From: Treponema sp.
Lineage (GTDB): Bacteria; Spirochaetota; Spirochaetia; Treponematales; Breznakiellaceae
Assembly: GCA_031266095.1 (NCBI GenBank)
Contig: JAISBR010000050.1
Span: 1-49,033 of the forward strand
DNA: 49,033 nucleotides
Reading direction: 5' to 3'
Shown here: piece by piece, positions 33,423-40,132 of the stretch
Layout of the letters: every line of letters begins with the position of its first letter
Position numbering within the stretch: position 1 is the first letter of the stretch
Program-made: the position numbers and the translations under genes
Notes under the pieces: model-generated
Told to the model about the DNA's origin: nothing
Seen by the model: the letters and a program-made list of their open reading frames with translations, nothing else
The model's database searches: none

Positions 33423-34580
33423 TTGTACATCCACGTTCCCTTCTGTACCGGCGCCTGTGATTATTGTGATTTTTATTCAATAGCGGTCAATGCCGCCGGG
33501 CCGGACCCGCAGGGGCGGATGGATGCCTTTTTGAACGCCCTCCTGGCCGACGTGGAGGATCAGCTTACTTTTTTCGGTATAGAGAAGGTTCCCTCGGTAT
33601 ACATCGGCGGCGGGACTCCCCCGGTTCTGGGGGCAAAACGCATTGAATATTTGCTTGCGGGCCTGGCCGCGCTGCTGCCGTCCTGGCCCCGGGAATGTAC
33701 CATTGAAGCCAATCCCGAGTCCGTGGATAGGGATTTCCTTCGGGCATGCCGGGACAACGGCGTGAGCCGGATCAGCCTGGGGGTACAGAGTTTCCATGAG
33801 CCGTCCCGCCGGGCGGTTCACCGGGCAGGCTCCGCCGGCCTTCTGGAAGAGCGCCTGGCCTTAGTTTTACGGTACTATCCCGGCGCCTTTTCAGCGGACC
33901 TTATCACGGGACTTCCCCTGCAAACTGAGGCGATTGTGCTGAACGATATTGAGCGGCTCCTCACTTTTGCTCCCGGTCATGTTTCGCTCTATAGTCTCAC
34001 CGTAGAGCCGGGAACGCCGCTGGCCGGAGAAGAGCGCTTCCGGGCCATCCTTCCCGCCGGAGATGAGGCCGACGCTCTTTGGCTTACCGGACGGGATGCC
34101 CTGGAAGCGGCGGGCTTTGCACAGTACGAAGTTTCCAACTTTACCCTCCCGGGGAAAGAATGCACCCACAACATCCGCTACTGGCGCATGGAAAACTGGC
34201 TTGCCGCGGGGCCGGCCGCGTCGGGGACCCTGATCGACGACAAGAGCGGAACCGGTACACGCCGCGCCTATCCGGCGGACATAGACACTTACCTCGGAGC
34301 GCCCCGGCCCGCGATAAAGACCGCCGCCCTTGTTGAGGAACTGGACCGTACTGCCCTTATCCGGGAAAGCCTTCTCATGGGTTTTCGTTACCGGGACGGA
34401 CCGTCCCCGCAGCTGTTCCGCCGCCGTTTCTCCGGAACTATTGAGGAATATATCCCCCAAACCATCGCCCGCTGGCGTCTCCGGGATTTTTTCAGGGCCG
34501 GTCCCGGCCTTGTCCCATCCCGTCAAGGACTACTCTTCCTGGACGCTTTTCTCCGTGACGCTTTTCGGGAACTGGGTTAA
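33423..34580 (+). CDS. hemW: Radical SAM protein HemW (coproporphyrinogen oxidase-like)
   Basis: The protein has 385 residues. I use the TTG at 33423, giving (M)YIHVPFC, because HemW proteins begin within a few residues of this motif and no ATG is available after the lepB paralogue stop. The radical SAM motif is CTGACDYC. Further landmarks: PSVYIGGGTPPVL, CTIEANPESVDRDFLRACRDNGVSRISLGVQSF, ADLITGLPLQT, VSLYSLTVEPGTPLA and YEVSNFTLPGKECTHNIRYW. HemW is a haem chaperone related to HemN rather than a proven oxidase. No other haem genes lie nearby. Confidence 0.88.
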   Translation: MYIHVPFCTGACDYCDFYSIAVNAAGPDPQGRMDAFLNALLADVEDQLTFFGIEKVPSVYIGGGTPPVLGAKRIEYLLAGLAALLPSWPRECTIEANPESVDRDFLRACRDNGVSRISLGVQSFHEPSRRAVHRAGSAGLLEERLALVLRYYPGAFSADLITGLPLQTEAIVLNDIERLLTFAPGHVSLYSLTVEPGTPLAGEERFRAILPAGDEADALWLTGRDALEAAGFAQYEVSNFTLPGKECTHNIRYWRMENWLAAGPAASGTLIDDKSGTGTRRAYPADIDTYLGAPRPAIKTAALVEELDRTALIRESLLMGFRYRDGPSPQLFRRRFSGTIEEYIPQTIARWRLRDFFRAGPGLVPSRQGLLFLDAFLRDAFRELG

Positions 34581-34586
34581 CAGCAC

Positions 34587-34637
34587 GCTCCCGGCGTTCA
34601 ATTCTATACCGGTTTGGCCGGCGCAAAAGCCGGGAGC
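34587..34637. repeat. Long hairpin containing a shared intergenic repeat
   Basis: GCTCCCGGC (34587-34595) pairs perfectly with GCCGGGAGC (34629-34637). Inside is an ACCGG/CCGG stem. The segment CCCGGCG-TCAATTCTAT-CCGGT recurs at about 35803-35825. The hairpin lies between the convergent hemW and DapB-like genes and may terminate both. Confidence 0.6.
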
Positions 34638-34649
34638 CTGCCGCGCTTG

Positions 34650-35726
34650 TTATTTCACATACTCGTTAAGCGGCTTTACCCTGTATTGTAAGATGGGCAT
34701 CTTGTCGGTCGTTATATAACCTGCGGGAGCGTTTATGATATCGGGGATTCTGCCGACAACAGTGGCGCAGGTCAGCTCAACGGTTGCGGGCCGGTTGATA
34801 ATCACTTCGGTTTCCGGCTCGCCCATAAGCGTCCAGATATTTTGATCAAACTCATCGGGAGCGTATACCTTGCCGATGCACTCCGATTCAATGGTGATGC
34901 CTTCTTTGGTTTCGGTGGTAACCACCGCGGACATTCCCGTTGCGTGTCCCGCGGGAACGGTCATGTTGAGGGTAGAACTGGGAAGATCCTTGCCGTGGGT
35001 CTGGGGCACCGTTTTTTGCGTCTGCCGGGTTACGGTAAGCCTGAGTTTGTCACAGAGCCAGCCGTTGACATTCCACATATATGACGGAAGATACGTACCG
35101 GCTTCAATGCTTTTCTGCCGTTCAGCGTCACTGACCCGGTCAACCGAAGCAATTTCTCTGTCAAATGCCGCAAGGTCAAGCCCCGCTCCGTGAGCCTTGG
35201 CAAGGGCTATACCGTAATCTTCCACATTATAGCTGGATTTTCCCTTTATCTTGGTTATCTTGTGTGTAGCGCCTGAAAGCACCGTTATCAGGTTGCCCCA
35301 AAAAACATCCTGGTAGCCTGAACCGCAGATGGTACAGTTGTTTTTCCGTGCGAGCGCGTCAATTTCTGCGGTCAGGGCAGGGGATGAATTGCGGGGAAAC
35401 AGCGCTTCCTCGCAGGTTGAAATAGCGTTTACCCCGGTTTTAGCGCAGGTAAGGAAGGGGATTTTCAAATCCTGCATAAGGCTCATGGTGGTGATGACGC
35501 AGGCGTCCGGTTTGTTTTTACTGAAGACAGCCTCCGCTTCTTTCGCGTCCTGAATGATAACGCCTTTTTTGCCCCCTCCGATGATGTCGCCGATGTCTTT
35601 TCCGATGACTTCGGGACGGACGTCAAACGCGTACACAATTTCCGCTCCTTTTTCAAAGACATACCGCATCGTGTACACCGACATTTTACCGCAGCCATAC
35701 TGCGCGATCCTCAATTTCCTGTCCAT
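34650..35726 (-). CDS. NAD(P)-dependent dehydrogenase with DapB-like N-terminus (2,4-diaminopentanoate dehydrogenase-like)
   Basis: The protein has 358 residues. GAGGAG precedes the ATG by six bases. The N-terminus is a Rossmann fold (LRIAQYGCGKMSVYTMRYV). After it come VYAFDVRPEVIGKDIGDIIG, ACVITTMSLMQDLKIPFLTCAKTGVNAISTCEEALFP and NNCTICGSGYQDVFWGNL, the pattern of the DapB-superfamily amine dehydrogenases used in ornithine fermentation. The C-terminal part (MPILQYRVKPLNEYV) is poorly conserved in my memory. The true substrate could be another amino or imino compound. No other ornithine-degradation gene is in the window. Confidence 0.65.
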   Translation of the reverse strand: MDRKLRIAQYGCGKMSVYTMRYVFEKGAEIVYAFDVRPEVIGKDIGDIIGGGKKGVIIQDAKEAEAVFSKNKPDACVITTMSLMQDLKIPFLTCAKTGVNAISTCEEALFPRNSSPALTAEIDALARKNNCTICGSGYQDVFWGNLITVLSGATHKITKIKGKSSYNVEDYGIALAKAHGAGLDLAAFDREIASVDRVSDAERQKSIEAGTYLPSYMWNVNGWLCDKLRLTVTRQTQKTVPQTHGKDLPSSTLNMTVPAGHATGMSAVVTTETKEGITIESECIGKVYAPDEFDQNIWTLMGEPETEVIINRPATVELTCATVVGRIPDIINAPAGYITTDKMPILQYRVKPLNEYVK

Positions 35727-35741
35727 ATCATGCTCCTCTGA

Positions 35742-35772
35742 GCTGTTCCAAAAGCTGAAGTTTTGGAACAGC
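35742..35772. repeat. Perfect 12-bp inverted repeat, TGTTCCAAAA family
   Basis: GCTGTTCCAAAA (35742-35753) and TTTTGGAACAGC (35761-35772) flank GCTGAAG. It lies upstream of the DapB-like gene and could act as a terminator for the mini-MotA gene. A second small hairpin, CCGGGG/CCCCGG, follows at about 35790-35806. Confidence 0.75.
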
Positions 35773-35814
35773 CTTCTCTGTAAGTTTTCCGGGGAATATC
35801 CCCGGCGCTCAATT

Positions 35815-36276
35815 CTATGCCGGTGAATTCGTTCCTGCCAATATCAGCCGTTTGTGTATAAATGCCCTAAGCGGCAGTATTACTATGACCTGTATTATCC
35901 CGCTGTATAGCATTGCGGTTAAGGCCAAGGCTAAATTGGGGCCTATCGCCGTTTTGTCTTCCAGGTTTACCAGCATCGCAATTACCCCGATAAGTACCGC
36001 GATATAGCCCGCAATCCAGGTTGCTTTGCCGTATACTTTGAAAAAATGAAGGGCTTTTAGCAGTGTCTCTTTTTCCCTTTCTTTTCCGAGCGCGGCCGAA
36101 AACGCCGACCTCATTTCCGTAAAGCCGCATACTACGCCGGTGAAAAGAAAGGGGACTATCACGGCAATGATACAACCGGGAATATCCACATAGATCAATA
36201 CGCCGCCGCCCACCGCGGAAATGGTCAGAACGATTCCGGCCAAAAATACCAGCACGGAAAGCACATACCGTATCAT
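35815..36276 (-). CDS. Small MotA/ExbB-like membrane protein
   Basis: The protein has 153 residues from the ATG at 36276, which follows GAGGAGG. The N-terminal pair (FLAGIVLTISAVGGGVLIYVDIPGCIIAVIVPFLF) resembles MotA TM1-TM2 with its IDxPS turn. TM3 is WIAGYIAVLIGVIAMLVNL. TM4, IGPNLALALTAMLYSGIIQVIVILPLRAF, matches the MotA signature (IGP..A.AL...YG......PL). The cytoplasmic stator loop between TM2 and TM3 is reduced to about 40 residues, and there is no MotB next to it. It is probably a proton-channel-type subunit of unknown use. The C-terminal codons lie in a repeat shared with 34590-34613. Confidence 0.55.
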   Translation of the reverse strand: MIRYVLSVLVFLAGIVLTISAVGGGVLIYVDIPGCIIAVIVPFLFTGVVCGFTEMRSAFSAALGKEREKETLLKALHFFKVYGKATWIAGYIAVLIGVIAMLVNLEDKTAIGPNLALALTAMLYSGIIQVIVILPLRAFIHKRLILAGTNSPA

Positions 36277-36509
36277 ACTATCCTCCTCATAACACGCCTC
36301 TTTTGGGGACGTTTCCACTTAACTATATTGTAATCAAGGCCGGCAATTTTCGCAAGTTAAACCCTCTCCGCGTGAAAAGCAGCCGGCCGGAGCGAAGATC
36401 ACCGTCCAAGCCGCCGCCCTTCCCCCTAAGCGTTTCCCGCGTGCCGCCTGTATAGCCTTTGTACCGGTATTTCGCCCTGTTCACCGATCGATGACTAAGC
36501 GGGATCAGG

Positions 36510-36831
36510 ACCCCGCGATAGGCTGCCGCGATACCCCGCGATTGCTTACCGCGGTACCCTGCGATAGCTTGGCGCGGCATCCTGCGATCGCTTGGCGCGG
36601 TACCCTGCGACAGGCTGCCGCAGCACCCTGCGACAGACTGCCGCGGCACCCTGCGATAGCCTGTCGCGGTACCCTGCGATCGCTTGGCGCAGGACCCTGC
36701 GATAGGCTGTCGCAGGACCCTGCGATCGCTTGGCGCGGGACCTTGCGACAGCTTGACGCAGCACCCTGCGACAGGCTGGCGCAGCACCCTGCGATCGCTT
36801 GGCGCGGGACCCTGCGATAGGCTGCCGCGGG
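36510..36831. repeat. Fourteen-copy 23-bp tandem array
   Basis: Fourteen units run with an exact 23-bp period. Bases 1-9 read ACCCTGCGA, with a single C/T change in units 1, 2, 4 and 11. Bases 10-13 are chosen from a few forms (TAGG, TCGC, CAGG, TAGC and others), and bases 16-17 and 21-23 also vary. CTGCG at bases 4-8 can pair with CGCAG or CGCGG at 18-22, so each unit can fold. The period is not a multiple of three, and all frames read through long stretches, which produces spurious open frames on both strands. The array begins 190 bases upstream of the mini-MotA start and ends seven bases from the stop of the DUF4469-type gene. Confidence 0.95.
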
Positions 36832-36838
36832 GTACGCC

Positions 36839-37624
36839 CTACGCTGAAACGGTCAGGGTGAAGTCGGACTGTACTTCCCGGGTGTTCTTCAAGAGGGACC
36901 CGCTGCCCTTCGCCGAGCTTTGGGTAACGACTTTGAGGGTGTATTCGCCGCCCACCGTCAGGCCGGCGGGGACAAGCGCCTTGAGGGTCCGCGGCTCGTT
37001 GACGGCGAGGAGCTCCGCCTTGACGGGCGGGTTTTCTCCGTCGTCAAACCAGAGGCCCGCCTCGTCCGTGTGCCGGCCGTCGCTTGCAACCTTGATGCCG
37101 CGGCCCCGGATCGTCAGGAGCTGCCCGATGGTTATCACCTTGTCCGTCCGGCCCGCGTGTTCGTCCATCGCCTTGGCGATAAGGCCGCCGGCCTGGTCCA
37201 CGCCGTCAAACTGTACCTTCACCCGCTCCCGGATGTACCGCCGGAAGGGGGCGGCGCTCTGCATACGGACCTCCGGGTAGAGGCCCTCGGCAAGGCTCGT
37301 CTCCGCGCCCTCGTACGCGCCGGGCAGGCGGAGCCAGGTGTTAAAGAGCGGCGTTTTGAGTTTGTAGCCGTCCGCGGCCAGGTAATAAATGAGTTGGCAG
37401 GCGGCGGTAAAGCCCTCCTCGATCACTTTGGGGTCGGTTTCGATGTTGTAGACCTCCGCCTTGCCGGCGATGCCGTGGATGTCCAGTTCCGGCTGGAACA
37501 TGGCCCGCAGGCAGTAAGGCTTTTGCGCCTCGCCGGGACTCGCCGGGTCGGGCAAAAACGCGCGGACGAACTTCGCCGTAACCTTGTGGATAGTGTCTTT
37601 TTCCGTAAAATCAAGCGCCATCAT
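36839..37624 (-). CDS. HU-like/DUF4469-type DNA-binding-family protein
   Basis: The protein has 261 residues. GGAGG precedes two consecutive ATGs (37624 and 37621); the second has the better spacing. The N-terminal half (FTEKDTIHKVTAKFVRAF..., ETDPKVIEEGFTAACQLIYYLAADGYKLKTPLFNTWLRLPG) resembles the atypical HU/IHF-type domain common in Bacteroidetes and treponemes. The C-terminal Ig-like part (NEPRTLKALVPAGLTVGGEYTLKVVTQSS, then EVQSDFTLTV) fits DUF4469. Whether it binds DNA is unproven. The 23-bp array begins seven bases after its stop. Confidence 0.7.
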   Translation of the reverse strand: MMALDFTEKDTIHKVTAKFVRAFLPDPASPGEAQKPYCLRAMFQPELDIHGIAGKAEVYNIETDPKVIEEGFTAACQLIYYLAADGYKLKTPLFNTWLRLPGAYEGAETSLAEGLYPEVRMQSAAPFRRYIRERVKVQFDGVDQAGGLIAKAMDEHAGRTDKVITIGQLLTIRGRGIKVASDGRHTDEAGLWFDDGENPPVKAELLAVNEPRTLKALVPAGLTVGGEYTLKVVTQSSAKGSGSLLKNTREVQSDFTLTVSA

Positions 37625-37770
37625 GCACCTCCGAAGAATATGCCGTAACAGATTTCGTATCAGGATACCATACGTATCCTATGAAACGGAAGTATCGGTG
37701 ATTCGTATTGCCGGCCGCCTTTTTCGCGCCGCGGCAAGCTAAGGATGCCGGATAATCGTGGTTTTTGCGG

Positions 37771-37808
37771 TACAAAGTGGCGCAAAAACCTACCGGTGCA
37801 ACAGGCTC
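37771..37808. repeat. Dispersed TTGTTGC repeat copy
   Basis: AAAGTGGCGCAAAAACCTAC then CGGTGCAACAGGCTCC is the variant most like the copy at the end of rsmG. It lies in the 234-base gap between the DUF4469-type gene and the membrane gene at 37859. Confidence 0.6.
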
Positions 37809-37858
37809 CTTGACCAAGCGGGTTTTCCGGTTTATGGTGGTAGTATAAGGGGCGTGCA

Positions 37859-38284
37859 ATGATACAGTTGTATTTTGCTTCGATTTTATGTAACGGTTTG
37901 ACCGCGTATATACTCATCACGGGTGATACTGAGGAAGGCGGTTCATCAATTGAAAGCAGCCTGCGATTTTCTCTCTACAACCCTACCTTCCGTCTTATTT
38001 TGGGCATTCTATGCGCCCTTATCGGCGTGTTGAAACTGCTTTCCCCCAGCATGGATACCATGCCCATCCTGGGGGATTTCATTCCCGCGCTGGCGGGCCT
38101 TGCCGCCGGTTTTATGCTGATTTTCGGCTATTACCGGGAGTACGCCACGGTCGGCAGTATCGAGCCTGAGGGAAAACTGGACCGGCTTGGCGGCGCGTTC
38201 CTGAAATACAAAAAAGGCGCGGGCTTTATCCTGCTTGCGGCGGCGGTCCTGCATTTCCTCTTTCCCCAGGCGCTCTTCCTCTAA
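37859..38284 (+). CDS. Hypothetical four-helix membrane protein
   Basis: The protein has 141 residues. AAGGGGC precedes the ATG, and a -10-like TATAAG overlaps it at 37845-37850. The predicted membrane segments are IQLYFASILCNGLTAYILI, FRLILGILCALIGVLKLL, FIPALAGLAAGFMLIFGYY and GAGFILLAAAVLHFLFP. No charged motif suggests transport. The next gene, a NUDIX hydrolase, starts nine bases downstream, so they are probably co-transcribed. The family is not recognised beyond general treponemal character. Confidence 0.65.
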   Translation: MIQLYFASILCNGLTAYILITGDTEEGGSSIESSLRFSLYNPTFRLILGILCALIGVLKLLSPSMDTMPILGDFIPALAGLAAGFMLIFGYYREYATVGSIEPEGKLDRLGGAFLKYKKGAGFILLAAAVLHFLFPQALFL

Positions 38285-38293
38285 GGCTCGGCG

Positions 38294-38710
38294 GTGGAAC
38301 GGCGATCCGTCGCGGGAATAGCTGTTAAAGACGGCGGGCTTTTTATAGCCAGGCGGAAGCCCGGCGGCGATCTGGGCGGCAAATGGGAGTTTCCCGGCGG
38401 AAAGGCAGAGGCAGGGGAAAGCGACCGGGCGGCGCTGACGCGGGAATACCAGGAAGAATTCGGCCTCGCCATTGAGACCGGTCCTCTGCTGGCGCGTTCT
38501 TCGTTTGTACATAGGGGCGTTACCTTTTGCCTGAGCGCCTACCGGGTTTTTTTCAACAGTGGTGAACCTGAACTGTGCCTGAAGGAACATACCGGCTGGC
38601 GCTGGGCCGCCATAGCGGAAATCGAACAACTGGATTTTGCCGCTTCGGACCGGGGCCTGCTTCCCGGCTTACAGGCGTATCTTACACAAGAGGCCGGTAT
38701 CCAGGATTGA
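38294..38710 (+). CDS. NUDIX hydrolase, MutT-like
   Basis: The protein has 138 residues with a GTG start; AAGG lies seven bases before it. The Nudix box is complete: GGKAEAGESDRAALTREYQEEFGL fits G-x5-E-x7-R-E-x2-E-E-x-G-hydrophobic, with the metal-binding glutamates. The preceding VAGIAVKDGGLFIARRKPGGDLGGKWEFPGG is typical of 8-oxo-dGTP or other nucleotide diphosphatases (MutT/NudG group). It would sanitise nucleotides in the cytoplasm. Its 3' end overlaps the 3' end of the convergent omptin gene by 42 bases. Confidence 0.88.
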   Translation: MERRSVAGIAVKDGGLFIARRKPGGDLGGKWEFPGGKAEAGESDRAALTREYQEEFGLAIETGPLLARSSFVHRGVTFCLSAYRVFFNSGEPELCLKEHTGWRWAAIAEIEQLDFAASDRGLLPGLQAYLTQEAGIQD

Positions 38711-39697
38711 AAGGCCGGTCCCGGCCTCACCGGCGGGGATATACTTGTCCGACCCTGAAGGCTGTACATAGATTTGCCCCCTGCTTCCGGTAATGTACCG
38801 GTAGGCTACATCCAGCGAAAGCGAGAGCCGTTGATTGGGAATAAAGGCAAGCCTGCCCCTCGGCTCAAGAAACAGCCCCCAGCGCGTATAATCCCTGAAT
38901 TGATCCCTTGTGAGCAGGTGTTGGTCCAGATCCGTGCACCAGATGAGGGGGCTTATCTGAAAAAACAATTCGGCGGAAAAATAGCTAAGAAAACGGGCGT
39001 TGAGGGAAAGGCCCGGCGCGACGATGAGCCAGTCCTGGGTATAGTTGATTACTTTCCCGGAGCCGAATGACCCTTTCTGGGCTTCACCGATGGGGCTGAA
39101 GTGCCCGGCCGAGGTTTCCGCGGCGTACTGGAAGGAACCGCCCCAGCCGGTAAAGGAAAAGTGCATATACGATACATTGGCGGACAGGCTGAGGAGGAAG
39201 AGGGATTTTATCGGGAATGAGACGCCCAGGGTCCCTTCAAGCCAGAAAGCCGCCCTGCTTTCATTGTCGTGGACCGAATAATTGGTCAGGGCGGAATTTT
39301 CAACCGACTGCCAGTCCCGGTCTTCCATCTTGCCGGTTTTCGCGGGGATCCCCGCTTTGAAAGAGAGCGCCGAATACAAGCTCCATTTTTCCATCGGATC
39401 AATGGGGGAAAAATCCAGGAGGGCGCCGCAATAGAACAGGGGTTTCATATCCCAGAGGAGCTGGCTTAGGAATTCGCCTTTTGTACTGCCGGTGGGGTAT
39501 ACTATTTCTTCGGCGCTGCCGTAGACCATGCCAAACAGGGAGCTTATCCCCAGGGAATACCGTCTGTCCCGGGCGGGAGCCGGAACGGAATCTTCGGTCT
39601 CCGGAAGAGCTTCCGTACTTTGACCGAATGCCCTCACACCGGCGGAGAGAGAACCTATACTAATGACTAAAACCGCGAAAGCAGTTATAGTTCTCAT
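38669..39697 (-). CDS. Omptin-family outer-membrane protease
   Basis: The protein has 342 residues from the ATG at 39697, beginning with a signal peptide (MRTITAFAVLVISIGSLSAG). The frame opens 12 codons earlier. Omptins are ten-stranded barrels whose outward-facing Asp-His/Asp-Asp site cuts between basic residues. All four positions are present: Asp126 and Asp128 in GKMEDRDW (OmpT D83/D85 in NMVDQDW), and Asp258 and His260 in CTDLDQH (OmpT D210/H212 in DNDEH), with similar spacing. LSQLLWDMKP and SFTGWGGSFQY also match OmpT segments. The C-terminus ends in Leu instead of an aromatic residue. The 3' end overlaps the NUDIX gene by 42 bases. Confidence 0.8.
   Translation of the reverse strand: MRTITAFAVLVISIGSLSAGVRAFGQSTEALPETEDSVPAPARDRRYSLGISSLFGMVYGSAEEIVYPTGSTKGEFLSQLLWDMKPLFYCGALLDFSPIDPMEKWSLYSALSFKAGIPAKTGKMEDRDWQSVENSALTNYSVHDNESRAAFWLEGTLGVSFPIKSLFLLSLSANVSYMHFSFTGWGGSFQYAAETSAGHFSPIGEAQKGSFGSGKVINYTQDWLIVAPGLSLNARFLSYFSAELFFQISPLIWCTDLDQHLLTRDQFRDYTRWGLFLEPRGRLAFIPNQRLSLSLDVAYRYITGSRGQIYVQPSGSDKYIPAGEAGTGLSILDTGLLCKIRL
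39663..39691 (+). promoter_or_regulatory. Promoter of the lipoprotein/DUF445 unit, inside the omptin coding region
   Basis: -35 ATGACT (39663-39668), 17-base spacer, -10 TATAGT (39686-39691). The ATG at 39701 is nine bases further, so the leader would be 0-3 bases. The element overlaps the first codons of the divergent omptin gene. Confidence 0.5.
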
Positions 39698-39700
39698 TAC

Positions 39701-40132
39701 ATGAGAATAATGACGATTGGTTCCCGCCGTCAAGTGAACCGGTTCAAAAGTATGGCTCGTTATTCAGGATTAGTGGTGTTTTGTCTGATTTTATATATTG
39801 CCCTTGGTTCCTGCGGGAGAAAGAGCGAGGAAGCGCCGGTTATTCCGCCTCCCACCTCTCCCTTGTCACGGACGGCCATCGGTTTTGGGGTTATCAATGT
39901 GTCCTACACCCATATCAGCGCCGAGCCGGCGGGCAAGGACGTCTCCTCCGACTATCTGCGGCAGGGCGCCCTGGTCAGGGTCATTGAGCGGAGGTCGGTC
40001 AAGGACGGCGCTGTTTTTGAATCCTGGGTCCTGGTTGACGGAAGCCGCCGGGGCTGGCTCAGGGAAGAGCGGCTGGATATTTACGATAATGAAGACCAGG
40101 CCCGGACCGCCGCAGAGTCCATGAGCCGGTGA
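39701..40132 (+). CDS. SH3-like-domain lipoprotein
   Basis: The protein has 143 residues from the ATG at 39701, or 126 from the ATG at 39752. The shorter form gives a textbook lipoprotein signal (MARYSGLVVFCLILYIALGSC, Cys 21), but neither start has a ribosome site and the promoter points to 39701. After a Pro-rich linker there is a single bacterial SH3-like domain (INVSYTHISAEPAGKDVSSDYLRQGALVRVIERR...WVLVDGSRRGWLRE). Such domains bind peptidoglycan or protein ligands. The stop overlaps the GTG start of the DUF445 gene by four bases, so expression is coupled. Confidence 0.7.
   Translation: MRIMTIGSRRQVNRFKSMARYSGLVVFCLILYIALGSCGRKSEEAPVIPPPTSPLSRTAIGFGVINVSYTHISAEPAGKDVSSDYLRQGALVRVIERRSVKDGAVFESWVLVDGSRRGWLREERLDIYDNEDQARTAAESMSR
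39704..39733 (-). promoter_or_regulatory. Promoter of the omptin gene, inside the lipoprotein coding region
   Basis: Minus-strand -35 TTGACG (39728-39733), 18-base spacer, -10 TATTCT (39704-39709), exactly six bases before the ATG at 39697. No Shine-Dalgarno sequence is seen. Confidence 0.5.

Noticed and set aside
36323..36820. Long open frames on both strands across the 23-bp array (over 100 residues each)
   Set aside because: The repeat lacks stop codons in several frames because its period is not a multiple of three. These frames have no ribosome site and no domain.
36510..36831. CRISPR array
   Set aside because: Units are only 23 bp and directly adjacent, with no unique spacers. No cas genes are nearby.
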